Assembly (NCBI GenBank): GCA_030645355.1 | Contig: JAUSNJ010000130.1 | Location: 1-64,000, forward strand | Direction: 5' to 3' | From: Rhodoferax sp. | GTDB lineage: Bacteria; Pseudomonadota; Gammaproteobacteria; Burkholderiales; Burkholderiaceae_C | Length of the DNA stretch: 64,000 nt | Shown: positions 34,769 through 43,333 of the stretch, one piece after another | Position numbering within the stretch: position 1 is the first letter of the stretch | Layout: every line of letters begins with the position of its first letter | Program-made: the position numbers and the translations under genes | The notes under the pieces: model-generated | Seen by the model: only the letters and a program-made list of their open reading frames with translations | The model's database searches: none | Told to the model about the DNA's origin: nothing

Positions 34769-35596
34769 GTGGTCTTTCTTCTGTTTTGTGGCCTGGCCCT
34801 GCTCCTGGTCGTGGGCCTGCTGGGCCACCCCTATTGGCTGGCCTACCGGCGTAGCCGGGTCGTGGAGACGGCTTTTCCGGCGTCCTGGCGCAAGATCCTG
34901 CAGCATCGGGTGCCCTTGGTACGCAGGCTGCCGGCGCAACTGCAGTTGCAGCTCAAAAAGCATATGCAGGTTTTCATTGCCGAAAAATCCTTTTTGGGAT
35001 GTGGCGGTCTGCAGATCACCGAGGAAATGCGGGTGGTGATTGCCGCGCAGGCCTGTCTGCTGATACTGAACCGCGCGACGGACTATTTCGCCAACGTGAA
35101 CCAGGTTCTGGTGTATCCAGGAGCGTTTGTGGTGAACCGCACCACAGTGGACGGCGCAGGCGTGCAGCAGGAAAACCGCCAGGCGCTGTCAGGCGAGTCG
35201 TGGTCACAGGGACAGGTCATTCTGTCGTGGCAAGACACCCTGGAAGGTGCTGCCATTGCGGACGACGGCCGCAATGTGGTCATCCACGAGTTTGCCCACC
35301 AGCTGGACCAGGAAAATGGCGCCGCCCGGGGCGCACCACCACCGACTTTGGGCGACACCCGGCACGATGCGAAGCGCTGGTCGCAGGTGTTCCATGCCGC
35401 CTATGCGCGGCTGCAGTCAGAAGCGCGCCATGGGGTGGACGGCCTGCTCAACCACTACGGTGCGCAGGACCCGGCAGAATTCTTTGCTGTGGTGTCCGAA
35501 GTGTTTTTTGAACAACCCCAGGCGCTGGCAGCGGAGTATCCGTCGCTGTACCAGGAGCTGAGCGGCTACTACAAGGTCGACCCTGCCGGATGGTAG
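34769..35596 (+). CDS. mtfA: MtfA-type zinc peptidase (M90)
   Basis: A 275-aa protein related to E. coli MtfA, an aminopeptidase that also binds and inactivates the glucose repressor Mlc. An N-terminal hydrophobic segment (FLLFCGLALLLVVGLLGHPYW) could anchor it to the membrane. Zinc-binding residues are visible in IHEFAHQLDQENG (H173, E174, H177), with downstream glutamates in DPAEFFAVVSEVFFE. The start is GTG at 34769. No Mlc or PTS gene is nearby, so the regulatory role known in E. coli may not apply. The TAG stop forms half of a palindrome shared with the convergent gene. Confidence 0.88.
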   Translation: MVFLLFCGLALLLVVGLLGHPYWLAYRRSRVVETAFPASWRKILQHRVPLVRRLPAQLQLQLKKHMQVFIAEKSFLGCGGLQITEEMRVVIAAQACLLILNRATDYFANVNQVLVYPGAFVVNRTTVDGAGVQQENRQALSGESWSQGQVILSWQDTLEGAAIADDGRNVVIHEFAHQLDQENGAARGAPPPTLGDTRHDAKRWSQVFHAAYARLQSEARHGVDGLLNHYGAQDPAEFFAVVSEVFFEQPQALAAEYPSLYQELSGYYKVDPAGW

Positions 35597-35607
35597 GCTG
35601 CAGCCTA
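35594..35607. terminator. 14-bp palindrome carrying two convergent stop codons
   Basis: TAGGCTGCAGCCTA is a perfect palindrome. Its first three bases are the stop of mtfA and its last three are, on the other strand, the stop of the DUF1330 gene. It could fold into a short hairpin, but no T-tract follows on either side, so its function as terminator is uncertain. Confidence 0.4.
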
Positions 35608-35895
35608 TACGCCTTCGAGCATGATCATGGTTCTGCGTGCCGATTGCCGGCTGATGGGCAGGATGGCCTGGTATTCGGCAGAGTCGTAAAAGCGGTTGGC
35701 ACTGTCGGCATCCGGAAAACGGACCAGCACCATGCGGGTGGGCGACCACAGGTCGGTTTCCCGGAGCGTCAATTGGCCCCCGCGGGCCAGGTATTCACCG
35801 CCATAGTGTTCCACCAGGGGCTTGGCCTTGAGCTTGTATTCTTCATACAGCTCCGGTTTGTCCAGCAGGGTATCGACGATCAGGTAGGTTGCCAT
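35605..35895 (-). CDS. DUF1330 family protein
   Basis: A 96-aa protein of the DUF1330 family (ferredoxin-like, dimeric alpha-beta barrel fold). Typical segments are YLIVDTLLDKPELYEEYKLKAKPLVEHYGGEYLARGG and LVRFPDADSANRFYDSAEYQAI. No enzymatic activity is known for the family. The ATG is preceded by GGAGACCCC. It lies 37 bases downstream of the panE-like gene on the same strand and could be co-transcribed with it. Confidence 0.9.
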   Translation of the reverse strand: MATYLIVDTLLDKPELYEEYKLKAKPLVEHYGGEYLARGGQLTLRETDLWSPTRMVLVRFPDADSANRFYDSAEYQAILPISRQSARRTMIMLEGV

Positions 35896-35932
35896 GGGGT
35901 CTCCGGTAGCAGACTAAAGGGTGCAGTCTAGA

Positions 35933-36910
35933 TCAGTACAGACCGCGCACCCGGGCTTGCAGCCGGCTCAGTCCCAGCAAGGCATCGGTAAAGGGGGTAG
36001 CGACCCCGGTTAGGGTGCCCAGCTCTTTCACCACGGTAACCAGTGCATCCAGCTCCACCGCCTTGCCCGCTTCCATGTCCTGCAACATCGAGGTCTTGAA
36101 GGCACCGAGCTTGCGTGTCACCTGGTGTCGGTCCTCGGGCTGTTGGTCAATGGGTATGCCGATGCGAGCGCCGATCTCCTTGGCCTCCAGCATCACACTG
36201 GATACAAAATTGCGGACCAGTTCGTCGCCTAGGATCAGGTCGGTAGTCGCGCCGGTCAGGGCGCTGATCGGATTGACCGTCATGTTGCCCCACAGTTTGT
36301 ACCAGACATCTTTTTGAATCTGCGGCGACACCGTGGTGGCGAACCCGGCGCGCACCAGCAGATCGGCCAGCGCCCGCACCCGTTCAGTCGCCTGTCCGGA
36401 CGGCTCCCCGATGATGAGGCCGTTGCCAAAATGGTGGCGTATGACACCTGGCGCATCGACCGAACAGCTGGCGTGCACCACACAGCCCACCACGTTGGCG
36501 GCAGGAATGGCCCTGGCAATTTCGCCGCTGGCGTCGACGGCCTGAAGTTGCGTGCCGGCCAACGCAGTGCCGAAGCCCTGGAAAAACCACCAGGGTACGC
36601 CGTTCATGGCCGTCAATACGAGCGTGTGGGGCCCGATGAGGGCACTGATCTGATTCGCTACGTCGCGCATCGCAGGTGCCTTGACCGCGACAACCACCAG
36701 ATCCTGCACACCCAGTTCGGTTGCGCTGGCGCTGGCCCGAACCGTGTGCCGTGCGTCACCCAGACGCAGACCCTGCTGTTGCAGGGCGGCCAGCGTGGCC
36801 CCGCGGGCCAGCACACTGACCTGGCAGCCGGCTTGGGCCAGTCCCGCACCGATCCAGCCGCCAATGGCGCCGCAGCCCACCACGCAGACTTTGGATAAGG
36901 CTTTGCTCAT
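35933..36910 (-). CDS. panE: 2-dehydropantoate 2-reductase (ApbA/PanE family)
   Basis: A 325-aa NADPH-dependent ketopantoate reductase family protein, catalysing the step to pantoate in CoA synthesis. The Rossmann motif VCVVGCGAIGGWIGAGLAQAG starts at residue 8. VKAPAMRDVANQI and TAMNGVPWWFFQGF mark the middle, and the catalytic-type Lys is in VWYKLWGNMTVNPISALTGAT. Many paralogues with other 2-keto acid substrates exist, so the precise substrate is not certain. The upstream interval is long and carries DnaA-box-like sequences. Confidence 0.85.
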   Translation of the reverse strand: MSKALSKVCVVGCGAIGGWIGAGLAQAGCQVSVLARGATLAALQQQGLRLGDARHTVRASASATELGVQDLVVVAVKAPAMRDVANQISALIGPHTLVLTAMNGVPWWFFQGFGTALAGTQLQAVDASGEIARAIPAANVVGCVVHASCSVDAPGVIRHHFGNGLIIGEPSGQATERVRALADLLVRAGFATTVSPQIQKDVWYKLWGNMTVNPISALTGATTDLILGDELVRNFVSSVMLEAKEIGARIGIPIDQQPEDRHQVTRKLGAFKTSMLQDMEAGKAVELDALVTVVKELGTLTGVATPFTDALLGLSRLQARVRGLY

Positions 36911-37402
36911 GTACTTTCCTGTTGGTTGATGTTCATCATGGCCGTGTCGTGTGCAGATTCCTGAGTGTTTGCATTGTGGCAGTGTCGCTGGAACTGGTCA
37001 TTTCAAAGGCATCCCGGCGAAGCCCAGTATTGGCGCGGCCTGTGCAGCTTGTGAACATAGTTATCCACAACTTGGCCCACAGAAAGTGGGGGCAAGTAGG
37101 GGGCAGTCCATGCTGCATCGCAATGTTGTGCCTCCTGTTAATTTTTGCTATCGCGGTGGTTTCCACCATTGGCAAAAGTGGCCATCTTCATTTCGGGTAA
37201 ACCCTGAATTTCCTGCGTTTCCTGTCGTTGTGGACAAGAAAGACCGTATTTACGTGGCGCCGCGAGCGTGCAATGTTATCCACAGTGGATGACTTGGTCA
37301 GCAACCAGTAAGAATCCGGGCTTTCCGGATGTGCGAGGTGTGGTTCTCCACAATTGGAGGAAAAGACGGACGAACCTAGACTGCGGCACCCAACCATTCC
37401 AC
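36911..37402. other. Gene-free interval with four DnaA-box-like sequences
   Basis: No supported gene lies here. TTATCCACA, the perfect DnaA box, occurs at 37061-37069 and 37276-37284. One-mismatch versions are at 37229-37237 (minus strand, TTGTCCACA) and 37344-37352 (TTCTCCACA). Four sites in about 290 bp are more than expected in this GC-rich DNA. There is no dnaA, parAB, repA or gidA nearby, so it is not an obvious chromosome origin. It borders a dctA gene remnant. Confidence 0.5.
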
Positions 37403-37720
37403 TGGAACACAACCCCCATCATCTTCTGCACCGTCGTGGTGGGCATTGCCGGCATGGAGGACATGAAAAAGGTCGGCAAGACCGGCGGCCTGGCCCTGCT
37501 TTACTTTGAAGTGGTTAGCACCCTGGCGCTGATCGTCGGTCTGGTCATCGACAACCTGGTGGGCAATGGCGTGGCCACGATTGTGGTCGCCAAGTGGACG
37601 GGCGAGCTGAACACCGAGCGCCTGCAGGCCGGTCTGAACAACGAGACCTGGATGGATGCCGATGCGCCCGAAATCCTGCTGGACCAGCAGGTTGCTCACA
37701 TGGCGGTGACCAAGGGCTAA
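37403..37720 (+). pseudogene. dctA: dctA remnant, 5'-truncated with large internal deletion
   Basis: The readable frame matches two separate parts of the C4-dicarboxylate/proton symporter DctA. The first, [20 protein letters not shown] through LALIVGLV, corresponds to about residues 50-95. It is joined directly to [20 protein letters not shown] and the C terminus, which belongs near residue 385 onward. Roughly 290 residues between are missing, as are the first 50 and any start codon with a ribosome site. The junction falls near 37545. A functional transporter is impossible; this is a relic. Neighbours are unrelated. Confidence 0.85.
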
Positions 37721-37744
37721 ACCGACTATGCCGGTGCCCGGTCG

Positions 37745-39616
37745 CTATTGCACCGTGGCCGGGTAGTGCTGCCCCACCCAGCGTTCAAACTGCTGGCACA
37801 TGGCCTGGTCTGATTCGCGGTTATCGGCGATCAGCTCGGCTCCGTGCACGATGCGGATGGTGGCATCCAGATCGGGCGCCGGGGCCGGCGGGTAGTTGCG
37901 GGCAGCGGCAGCGGCCATCGTGGCCTGTGCCTCGGCCCATGCCTCGTCGACGGTCTGGTTGCAGCTGTCGGCCAGGTATTTCGCGTTGAACGGCTCACCG
38001 GTCAGGCTCAGCAAGGTGTCGTTGTGGCTGATGCTATTGCCCCGTGCCCAGTAATGCTGGGACAGCGCGGGCCCGATGGCCGGGTTGTCCGTCAGGTACC
38101 CGTAGGTCCGCTCAAAGTAGGCGCGCGTCTGGTACACCGCCATATTGGCCAGCAAATACCCGTGGTAGGACGCTGAGGACTCCTGGTTCAGAAGGTGGGG
38201 AATCGCCAGCAGCGGACGCGGACCGACGGCCACGCCCAGAATACGCTGCTCGGTCGCGCGCGCCAGCGCCAGCACTGTGTCGGCGGTGAGCTGCTCGTCA
38301 CTGAGGCGATACAGCGCGCGTTCAAAGTAGGGCACCACCAGAGTGCTGCGTTCGCCATAGGCGGCGAACGGTTGCGTGGTCTGGATGCGGGCGTGGATCA
38401 GCGCATCGGGGATGGGCTCACCCTGGGCGTTGTGAGCATAGCGCTTGAGCCAGTCGGCATCGTCAAGCAGGCTGTCGCAGAACATGGACTGGGTTTCGGC
38501 ATACGCCATTGAGGTGGGAGCGAACTCCTGCGAGAAGCAGGGCGCGTTCTGCGTCACGTTGGCGAAGTGGGCCGCATGGCCACCTTCGTGGAACAGGGTG
38601 TTGATGGCCCGCGCGCCGCTGCCAATCTGGTCCGGCTTGGCACCGGCCGTGAAATTGATCTGGCCGGCCACCCATTCGTTTTTGGCGTTGAAAAACGGCG
38701 GGATGGGCCCGTGGCAGAAGCCGTTCTGGTACTTGCCCTTGCGCTCCAGCAAATCCAGTTGCATGGTGGCACCGCGGTAGGCGATGCCCAGATGGCGAAA
38801 ACTCTGCAGCCAGCGCTCCAGCCCTTTTGCAAACGACAGGTAGGGGTCCAGCTGGCGCGTCACATCGCCGCTGACGAAGAAGCGCAGGTTCCAGGGCTGG
38901 GTGGCATTCGCACCATGAACTCGCGCCAGGTCGCTGAGTGCGCGCGTGTTGGCCGCGCGGGTGCGCACCTCAAAGTCGTCCAGGATGGTGAACAGCTGGT
39001 CGGATGACATCTGCTCGTTCTTCTGTACCTTGTAGTCAAAGTAATTGGGAAAGCCCTGGGCGCGGGCAAAGGCATTGCGTTTCTTGACGATATCGAGCCA
39101 GCCGTTGGCCAGCACCCAGCGCTCCAGCTCCATCAGCGCGTCGTGCGAACTCTTGCGTGCCGCTTCGTCGCGGTTGGTACCCATATTGGTGGCCAGCATG
39201 CTCAGCGTGGCGTCTTCCAACTGGCCCGCCTCGTTGGTGTGGCGCAGCACCAGATCGCGCCGCTTGGCAAACAGGTCGGCCTCCAGCTGGATCAGCTCGG
39301 CCATCAATTGGCGCGCGGCATCGTTGTCGACGATATTCGCCTCGAACAGCGCCAGCCAGCCCTTCAGGCCGTGGCGCAGGGACGCGGTCGCGGCGTCATC
39401 GGTGTTTGCATCGCCCAGACTGGCCAAGGCTTGGCGCACTGATGCCAGGCGTGCCGGGTCGGAGATGAAGTTTTTGTAGGCCTCTTCCGCGCGGGCAAAG
39501 CCCGCGTCGTCGTCCGAGACGGCCATATAGGTGTCCCAGAACAGGTCTTCTTTGGTCTTGTGAACGGCGAGGTAGTCGGTGTTGAGGGTATCAAACAAAG
39601 CGCGGGCATCTGGCAT
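37745..39616 (-). CDS. M3-family zinc oligopeptidase
   Basis: A 623-aa metallopeptidase of the thimet oligopeptidase/PepF superfamily, cleaving short peptides in the cytoplasm. The zinc site is NTLFHEGGHAAHFANV (H343, E344, H347), with the downstream glutamate ligand region in SMAYAETQSMFCDSLL. Other segments such as KVQKNEQMSSDQLF and KYQNGFCHGPIPPF fit the helical fold. The ATG at 39616 is chosen because it is preceded by AAAGGAGACC; longer frames would add an unrelated N terminus. It is downstream of the antiporter gene in the same orientation, 86 bases apart. Confidence 0.88.
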   Translation of the reverse strand: MPDARALFDTLNTDYLAVHKTKEDLFWDTYMAVSDDDAGFARAEEAYKNFISDPARLASVRQALASLGDANTDDAATASLRHGLKGWLALFEANIVDNDAARQLMAELIQLEADLFAKRRDLVLRHTNEAGQLEDATLSMLATNMGTNRDEAARKSSHDALMELERWVLANGWLDIVKKRNAFARAQGFPNYFDYKVQKNEQMSSDQLFTILDDFEVRTRAANTRALSDLARVHGANATQPWNLRFFVSGDVTRQLDPYLSFAKGLERWLQSFRHLGIAYRGATMQLDLLERKGKYQNGFCHGPIPPFFNAKNEWVAGQINFTAGAKPDQIGSGARAINTLFHEGGHAAHFANVTQNAPCFSQEFAPTSMAYAETQSMFCDSLLDDADWLKRYAHNAQGEPIPDALIHARIQTTQPFAAYGERSTLVVPYFERALYRLSDEQLTADTVLALARATEQRILGVAVGPRPLLAIPHLLNQESSASYHGYLLANMAVYQTRAYFERTYGYLTDNPAIGPALSQHYWARGNSISHNDTLLSLTGEPFNAKYLADSCNQTVDEAWAEAQATMAAAAARNYPPAPAPDLDATIRIVHGAELIADNRESDQAMCQQFERWVGQHYPATVQ

Positions 39617-39702
39617 GTTGGGGGTCTCCTTTGTGGGGGTGGCCGATTCTCGCAGCATGGCAATACCCGTTGCGTGCGCTGGGGTGTGGCGGCGCAGGTG
39701 GC

Positions 39703-40962
39703 TCAGGGCGGCAGTTTGCCGCGCCGCCAAAACAGGCCGAGTAGCGGCTTGACGCTGACGCCGTGCAGGATGATGGACAGGGTCACCACGATCAGCGTGA
39801 GCTGAATCAGTTGCAAAGCCAGTGGCTCCGCAAGACCATGCTGTATGGCGTACATCAGGTAGTACAGCGAGCCCACGCCGCGCACCCCAAACCAGGCCGC
39901 CAGGCCGCGAATCCGCCAGGGCGTGCCACTACCCAGCAAGGCCAACATCACACTGGCTGGACGGGCCACCAAAAAAAGGAAGAGAGCCAGGCCGACCGCC
40001 GACCAGGACCAGGAGTCCATGAACAGGGAGCCGCCAATCAGAATGATCAACAACACCTCGGAGAGCCGCTCCAGGTGTTCCTTGAAGATCAGAGATCCTT
40101 CGCTGACCGTGGGCAGCGGCTCGGTGTCTCCCTGCGGCAGGGCTTTTTTGGCCAGTTTCATCTCCGTCTGCCGCAAAGCCACCGCCGCGAAGAACACGGC
40201 CAGAAACCCCCAGGCATCCACCATGACGCACAGGCCGTACACCACGCCGATCAGGCCCAGGCCGAGAAAGTCATCCAGTAACTGATGCTGGTAGGGCTGT
40301 CGGCGCAGTATCCAGCCCAAACGGGCCAGTGCCACACCGGCCGCAATACCAATAGCCACCGCACTTGCCGTGGCCCACAACACATCGACCAGCACCCAGC
40401 GCAGACCCGACTCCCCCATGTCATGCAGCCCCAGCAGCCCCAGCCCCAGCATCACAAACGGGAAGGCGCTGCCATCGTTCATGCCGGCCTCGCAGGTCAG
40501 CGTGAAGCGCAAATGATCCCTGTCACCGGGGTGGCGGATCTGCACGTCGGTGGCCAGCACCGGGTCCGTGGGGGCCACGATGGCGCCCAGCAGGATGCCG
40601 GCGCCCAGTGGTAGCCCCAGCACATAGACGCAGAACGCGGCCACCAGAGCCACGGTCAGCACCATGGACACGGTGGCCAGCATCAGTGGTGCCTGCCAGC
40701 GCGAAAACGTAAACGGCGCCGGCATCTTGACACCAGCCGAGAACAGCGAGATCAACACCGCCACCTCGGTCAGCGCCTGCAGTAGCGCAGACTCCTTGAG
40801 GGGGTTGAAGTGGAACAGGTTGAGCGCCGTGGGACCCACCAGTACACCCACTGCCAAGTAGATGATGGCGGACGTTACCGGCGAGCGCTGCAGCAGGGTT
40901 GCGGTCAGGCCGCGCACCAGCAGCAGCGCGCCGATCAGCAGAAACCACTGCGGGCTAGTCAT
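39703..40962 (-). CDS. Cation:proton antiporter (CPA1/NhaP-like)
   Basis: A 419-aa membrane protein with about 11-12 spans. It has the CPA features LLGAIVAPTDPVLATDVQ (broken helix with ATDP) and CEAGMNDGSAFPFVMLGL, where the ND-type dyad region (NDG) supplies the ion-binding acid. It ends in a short hydrophilic tail without regulatory TrkA domains. Exchange of Na+ or K+ for H+ across the inner membrane is the likely activity. The ATG is adjacent to the conserved first span (WFLLIGALLLVRGL). Confidence 0.88.
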   Translation of the reverse strand: MTSPQWFLLIGALLLVRGLTATLLQRSPVTSAIIYLAVGVLVGPTALNLFHFNPLKESALLQALTEVAVLISLFSAGVKMPAPFTFSRWQAPLMLATVSMVLTVALVAAFCVYVLGLPLGAGILLGAIVAPTDPVLATDVQIRHPGDRDHLRFTLTCEAGMNDGSAFPFVMLGLGLLGLHDMGESGLRWVLVDVLWATASAVAIGIAAGVALARLGWILRRQPYQHQLLDDFLGLGLIGVVYGLCVMVDAWGFLAVFFAAVALRQTEMKLAKKALPQGDTEPLPTVSEGSLIFKEHLERLSEVLLIILIGGSLFMDSWSWSAVGLALFLFLVARPASVMLALLGSGTPWRIRGLAAWFGVRGVGSLYYLMYAIQHGLAEPLALQLIQLTLIVVTLSIILHGVSVKPLLGLFWRRGKLPP

Positions 40963-41016
40963 GAAAGGGGTGTTTGTGCATACAACCCAGTGTAGTGTTT
41001 ACCCTAGCACGGGCAC

Positions 41017-41763
41017 TCAGGCCGCAGTTCGTGCAGCCGCCCGCTTGGAGCGGGCCCGGATGTTCAGCGCCTCAACCCCCAGGGAGAACAGCATCGCCAC
41101 GTAGACATAGGCTTTGGGAACGTGCACACCAAAGGCCTCGGCGATCAGCAGGGTGCCCACCATGGTCAAGAAGGCCAGCGCCAGCACCTTGATGGAGGGA
41201 TGGCGATCGACAAACTCACCAATCGGCTTGGCCGCAAACAGCATGACGCCCACCGACGCAATCACGGCGGCCACCATGACACCGATCTTGTCCACCATGC
41301 CCACGGCGGTGATCACCGAGTCCAGCGAAAACACGATGTCCACCACACCGATTTGCACAATGGTCCCCCAAAACATCGTGGCACCGGCCTTCACGGAGTC
41401 GACCCCGGCGCTGACCTCCTTGGGTTCGTGCGCTTCCACTTCCAGAAAGATTTCGTGCGAGGCCTTGTACAGCAGGAACAGGCCACCGCCGAGCAGAATC
41501 AGGTCCCGCCCGCTGATGGCCTGCGCCCACACCGTCACCAGCGGGCTGGTCAGTGTCATCACCCACGCCAGGCTGAACAGCAGCGCGATGCGCGAGACCA
41601 TGGCAAAGCCCAGCCCCAGGCGACGGGCCAGGTCGCGCTGCTCGGGCGGCAGGCGTCCCACCAGGATGCTGATGAAGATGATGTTGTCGATGCCCAGGAC
41701 AATCTCCAGGGCCGCCAGCATGAAGAAGGCGATCCAGATGTTGGGGTCAGTCAGAAATTCCAT
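41017..41763 (-). CDS. TerC-family integral membrane protein
   Basis: A 248-aa TerC/Alx-like protein with seven spans. Family signatures are ALEIVLGIDNIIFISILVGRLP near the N terminus and VDIVFSLDSVITAVGMVDKI in the middle; the paired acidic residues in each (E..D and D) are the proposed metal-binding sites. TerC proteins are linked to tellurite resistance and manganese efflux. I looked for a manganese riboswitch ahead of it and saw none. The ATG at 41763 directly starts the first conserved span. It is divergent from a TetR gene. Confidence 0.9.
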   Translation of the reverse strand: MEFLTDPNIWIAFFMLAALEIVLGIDNIIFISILVGRLPPEQRDLARRLGLGFAMVSRIALLFSLAWVMTLTSPLVTVWAQAISGRDLILLGGGLFLLYKASHEIFLEVEAHEPKEVSAGVDSVKAGATMFWGTIVQIGVVDIVFSLDSVITAVGMVDKIGVMVAAVIASVGVMLFAAKPIGEFVDRHPSIKVLALAFLTMVGTLLIAEAFGVHVPKAYVYVAMLFSLGVEALNIRARSKRAAARTAA

Positions 41764-41906
41764 AGCAAAACCATCGCGTGTAAAAGTGGGCGAGTCTAGT
41801 TCCGCAGCTGCGTTTGGACGGTTCAACCGGTTTGTGAGTCCTTGGCAGTTTTAGGGACATGCACTGCAGCAAGCCCGTGCTATAAAACTTTCTTTGGTTT
41901 GATTGG

Positions 41907-41924
41907 CTACCTTCCATTAGGTAG
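41907..41924. promoter_or_regulatory. TetR-type operator 1 (CTACCT-N6-AGGTAG)
   Basis: CTACCT and AGGTAG are perfect 6-bp inverted arms separated by TCCATT, ending 14 bases before the TetR start codon. The same pattern recurs before the downstream SDR gene, so this is most likely the regulator's own binding site. Confidence 0.75.
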
Positions 41925-41938
41925 GTTATACTCTGTTC

Positions 41939-42505
41939 ATGGACACCAAAGAACACATCCTTTCCAGCGCCCAGCGCCTGGTGCAGCAACGCGGCTTTAA
42001 CGGCTTCAGCTATGCCGATGTGGCCGATGAGGTTGGCATACGCAAAGCCAGCCTGCACCACCACTTTGCCAGCAAGGCCGACCTGGGTGTGGCCCTGGTT
42101 GAGGCCTACACAGCGCAGTTCGATCAGGCTCTGGCCGACATAGACCGGGCCGCTACCACGGCCCCGGAGAAGTTGAAGGCTTATGTGGCAATCTACCGTG
42201 CCACGCTGAACAGCGACCGCATCTGCATGTGCGGCATGTTGGCCACCGAGACAATGACGCTCGACGCCGCCATGCTGCCCAGGCTCAAGCGTTTTTTTGT
42301 TCGCAATACGGAGTGGCTGGCGCAGTTGCTGGCTGAAGGCCGGTCGCAGGGTGTGTTTGCGTTTGACGGTGCGGCGGCAGACCATGCCCGGGCTGTCCTG
42401 TCGATGCTGCAAGGTGCCTCGTTGGTGTGCCGCTCCAGTGGTGACATGGATGCGTTTGACCGCACCACGGCGATTTTGGTGAATGGTTTTATGAGGAAGG
42501 GCTGA
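41939..42505 (+). CDS. TetR/AcrR family transcriptional regulator
   Basis: A 188-aa repressor. The N-terminal helix-turn-helix is clear (TKEHILSSAQRLVQQRGFNGFSYADVADEVGIRKASLHHHFASKADL). The C-terminal ligand domain is similar to the YcdC/AcrR_C-type part with CMCGMLATETMTLDAAMLP, whose cysteines (in ICMCG) are near-neighbours and could sense electrophiles, as in NemR-like regulators; that is speculative. Its promoter and that of the SDR gene 50 bases downstream carry the same 18-bp operator, indicating autoregulation and control of the SDR. Confidence 0.92.
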   Translation: MDTKEHILSSAQRLVQQRGFNGFSYADVADEVGIRKASLHHHFASKADLGVALVEAYTAQFDQALADIDRAATTAPEKLKAYVAIYRATLNSDRICMCGMLATETMTLDAAMLPRLKRFFVRNTEWLAQLLAEGRSQGVFAFDGAAADHARAVLSMLQGASLVCRSSGDMDAFDRTTAILVNGFMRKG

Positions 42506-42526
42506 CCTTTTTTTTGGCCCGTAAAG

Positions 42527-42544
42527 CTACCTACTGGTAGGTAT
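42527..42544. promoter_or_regulatory. TetR-type operator 2 (CTACCT-N6-AGGTAT)
   Basis: CTACCT-ACTGGT-AGGTAT has the same arms and spacing as the site at 41907-41924. Internally it also forms a 7-bp palindrome, TACCTAC/GTAGGTA (42528-42543). It ends 11 bases before the SDR start codon, an ideal location to block initiation. Confidence 0.75.
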
Positions 42545-42555
42545 AGAAGTGTTGT

Positions 42556-43323
42556 ATGAATCAGGATTTTTCTGGCAAGAGCGCATTGGTGATTGGTGGC
42601 TCCAGCGGCATAGGCCGCGCCGTGGCCCACCGCCTGGCCGATGGCGGTGCCCAGGTGGTGGCGGTCGGGCGCAACGCGCAGAAATTGGCACGCAGTGCCG
42701 CGGAGCGCGAGGTGTCCATCAGCACCCTGCAGGCTGACATCACCACGCCCGATGGCTTGCTAGTCTTGACCGATGCAGTGCAGACCCGCGGCCAGCCCTT
42801 TGACCTGCTGGTCAATGCCGCCGGTGTGTTCTCACCCAAGGCATTTCTGGACCACAACGAGGCAGATTACGACAGCTACCTGGCCATCAGCAAGGCGCTG
42901 TTCTTTGCAACCCAGGCGGTGGCGCGGCGCATGGTGTCTGCCCAGCGCGGTGCGATTGTGAACATTGGCTCCATGTGGGCGCAGCAGGCCATTCTGGCTA
43001 CCCCGTCCTCGGCCTATTCCATGGCGAAGGCCGGCATCCATGCGCTGACCCAGCATCTGGCGCTGGAGCTGGGTGTGCACCGCATCCGCGTCAATGCCGT
43101 GGCTCCCGCCATTGTGGACACACCGGTGTATGACAGTTTTGTGCCCCGGGAACAGCATGACGCGGTGCTGTCCAGCTTCAATGCCTTCCACCCGCTGGGG
43201 CGCATTGGCCAGCCCGATGACGTGGCGGCTGTGGTGGCGTTTTTGCTATCCGAGCAGGCGAGCTGGGTCACCGGCGCTGTGTGGAATGTGGACGGCGGCG
43301 TGATGGCGGGGCGCAATAGCTAA
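42556..43323 (+). CDS. SDR family NAD(P)-dependent oxidoreductase
   Basis: A 255-aa classical short-chain dehydrogenase. The cofactor motif is [22 protein letters not shown], followed by LVNAAGV, and the catalytic residues lie in [12 protein letters not shown] and [14 protein letters not shown] (Ser, Tyr, Lys). The C-terminal segment [21 protein letters not shown] is standard. An Arg close behind the glycine motif (VGRN) suggests NADP. Substrate unknown. It is the apparent target of the TetR regulator just upstream, suggesting an inducible detoxification or alcohol/aldehyde reaction. Confidence 0.92.
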   Translation: MNQDFSGKSALVIGGSSGIGRAVAHRLADGGAQVVAVGRNAQKLARSAAEREVSISTLQADITTPDGLLVLTDAVQTRGQPFDLLVNAAGVFSPKAFLDHNEADYDSYLAISKALFFATQAVARRMVSAQRGAIVNIGSMWAQQAILATPSSAYSMAKAGIHALTQHLALELGVHRIRVNAVAPAIVDTPVYDSFVPREQHDAVLSSFNAFHPLGRIGQPDDVAAVVAFLLSEQASWVTGAVWNVDGGVMAGRNS

Positions 43324-43333
43324 GCTTGCTGCG

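Noticed and set aside
37061-37352. Chromosome origin of replication
   Set aside because: No dnaA, dnaN, parAB, gidA or AT-rich unwinding region is near; only the box cluster is supported.
41764-41900. yybP-ykoY manganese riboswitch ahead of the TerC gene
   Set aside because: The characteristic conserved loops were not found in the short leader.
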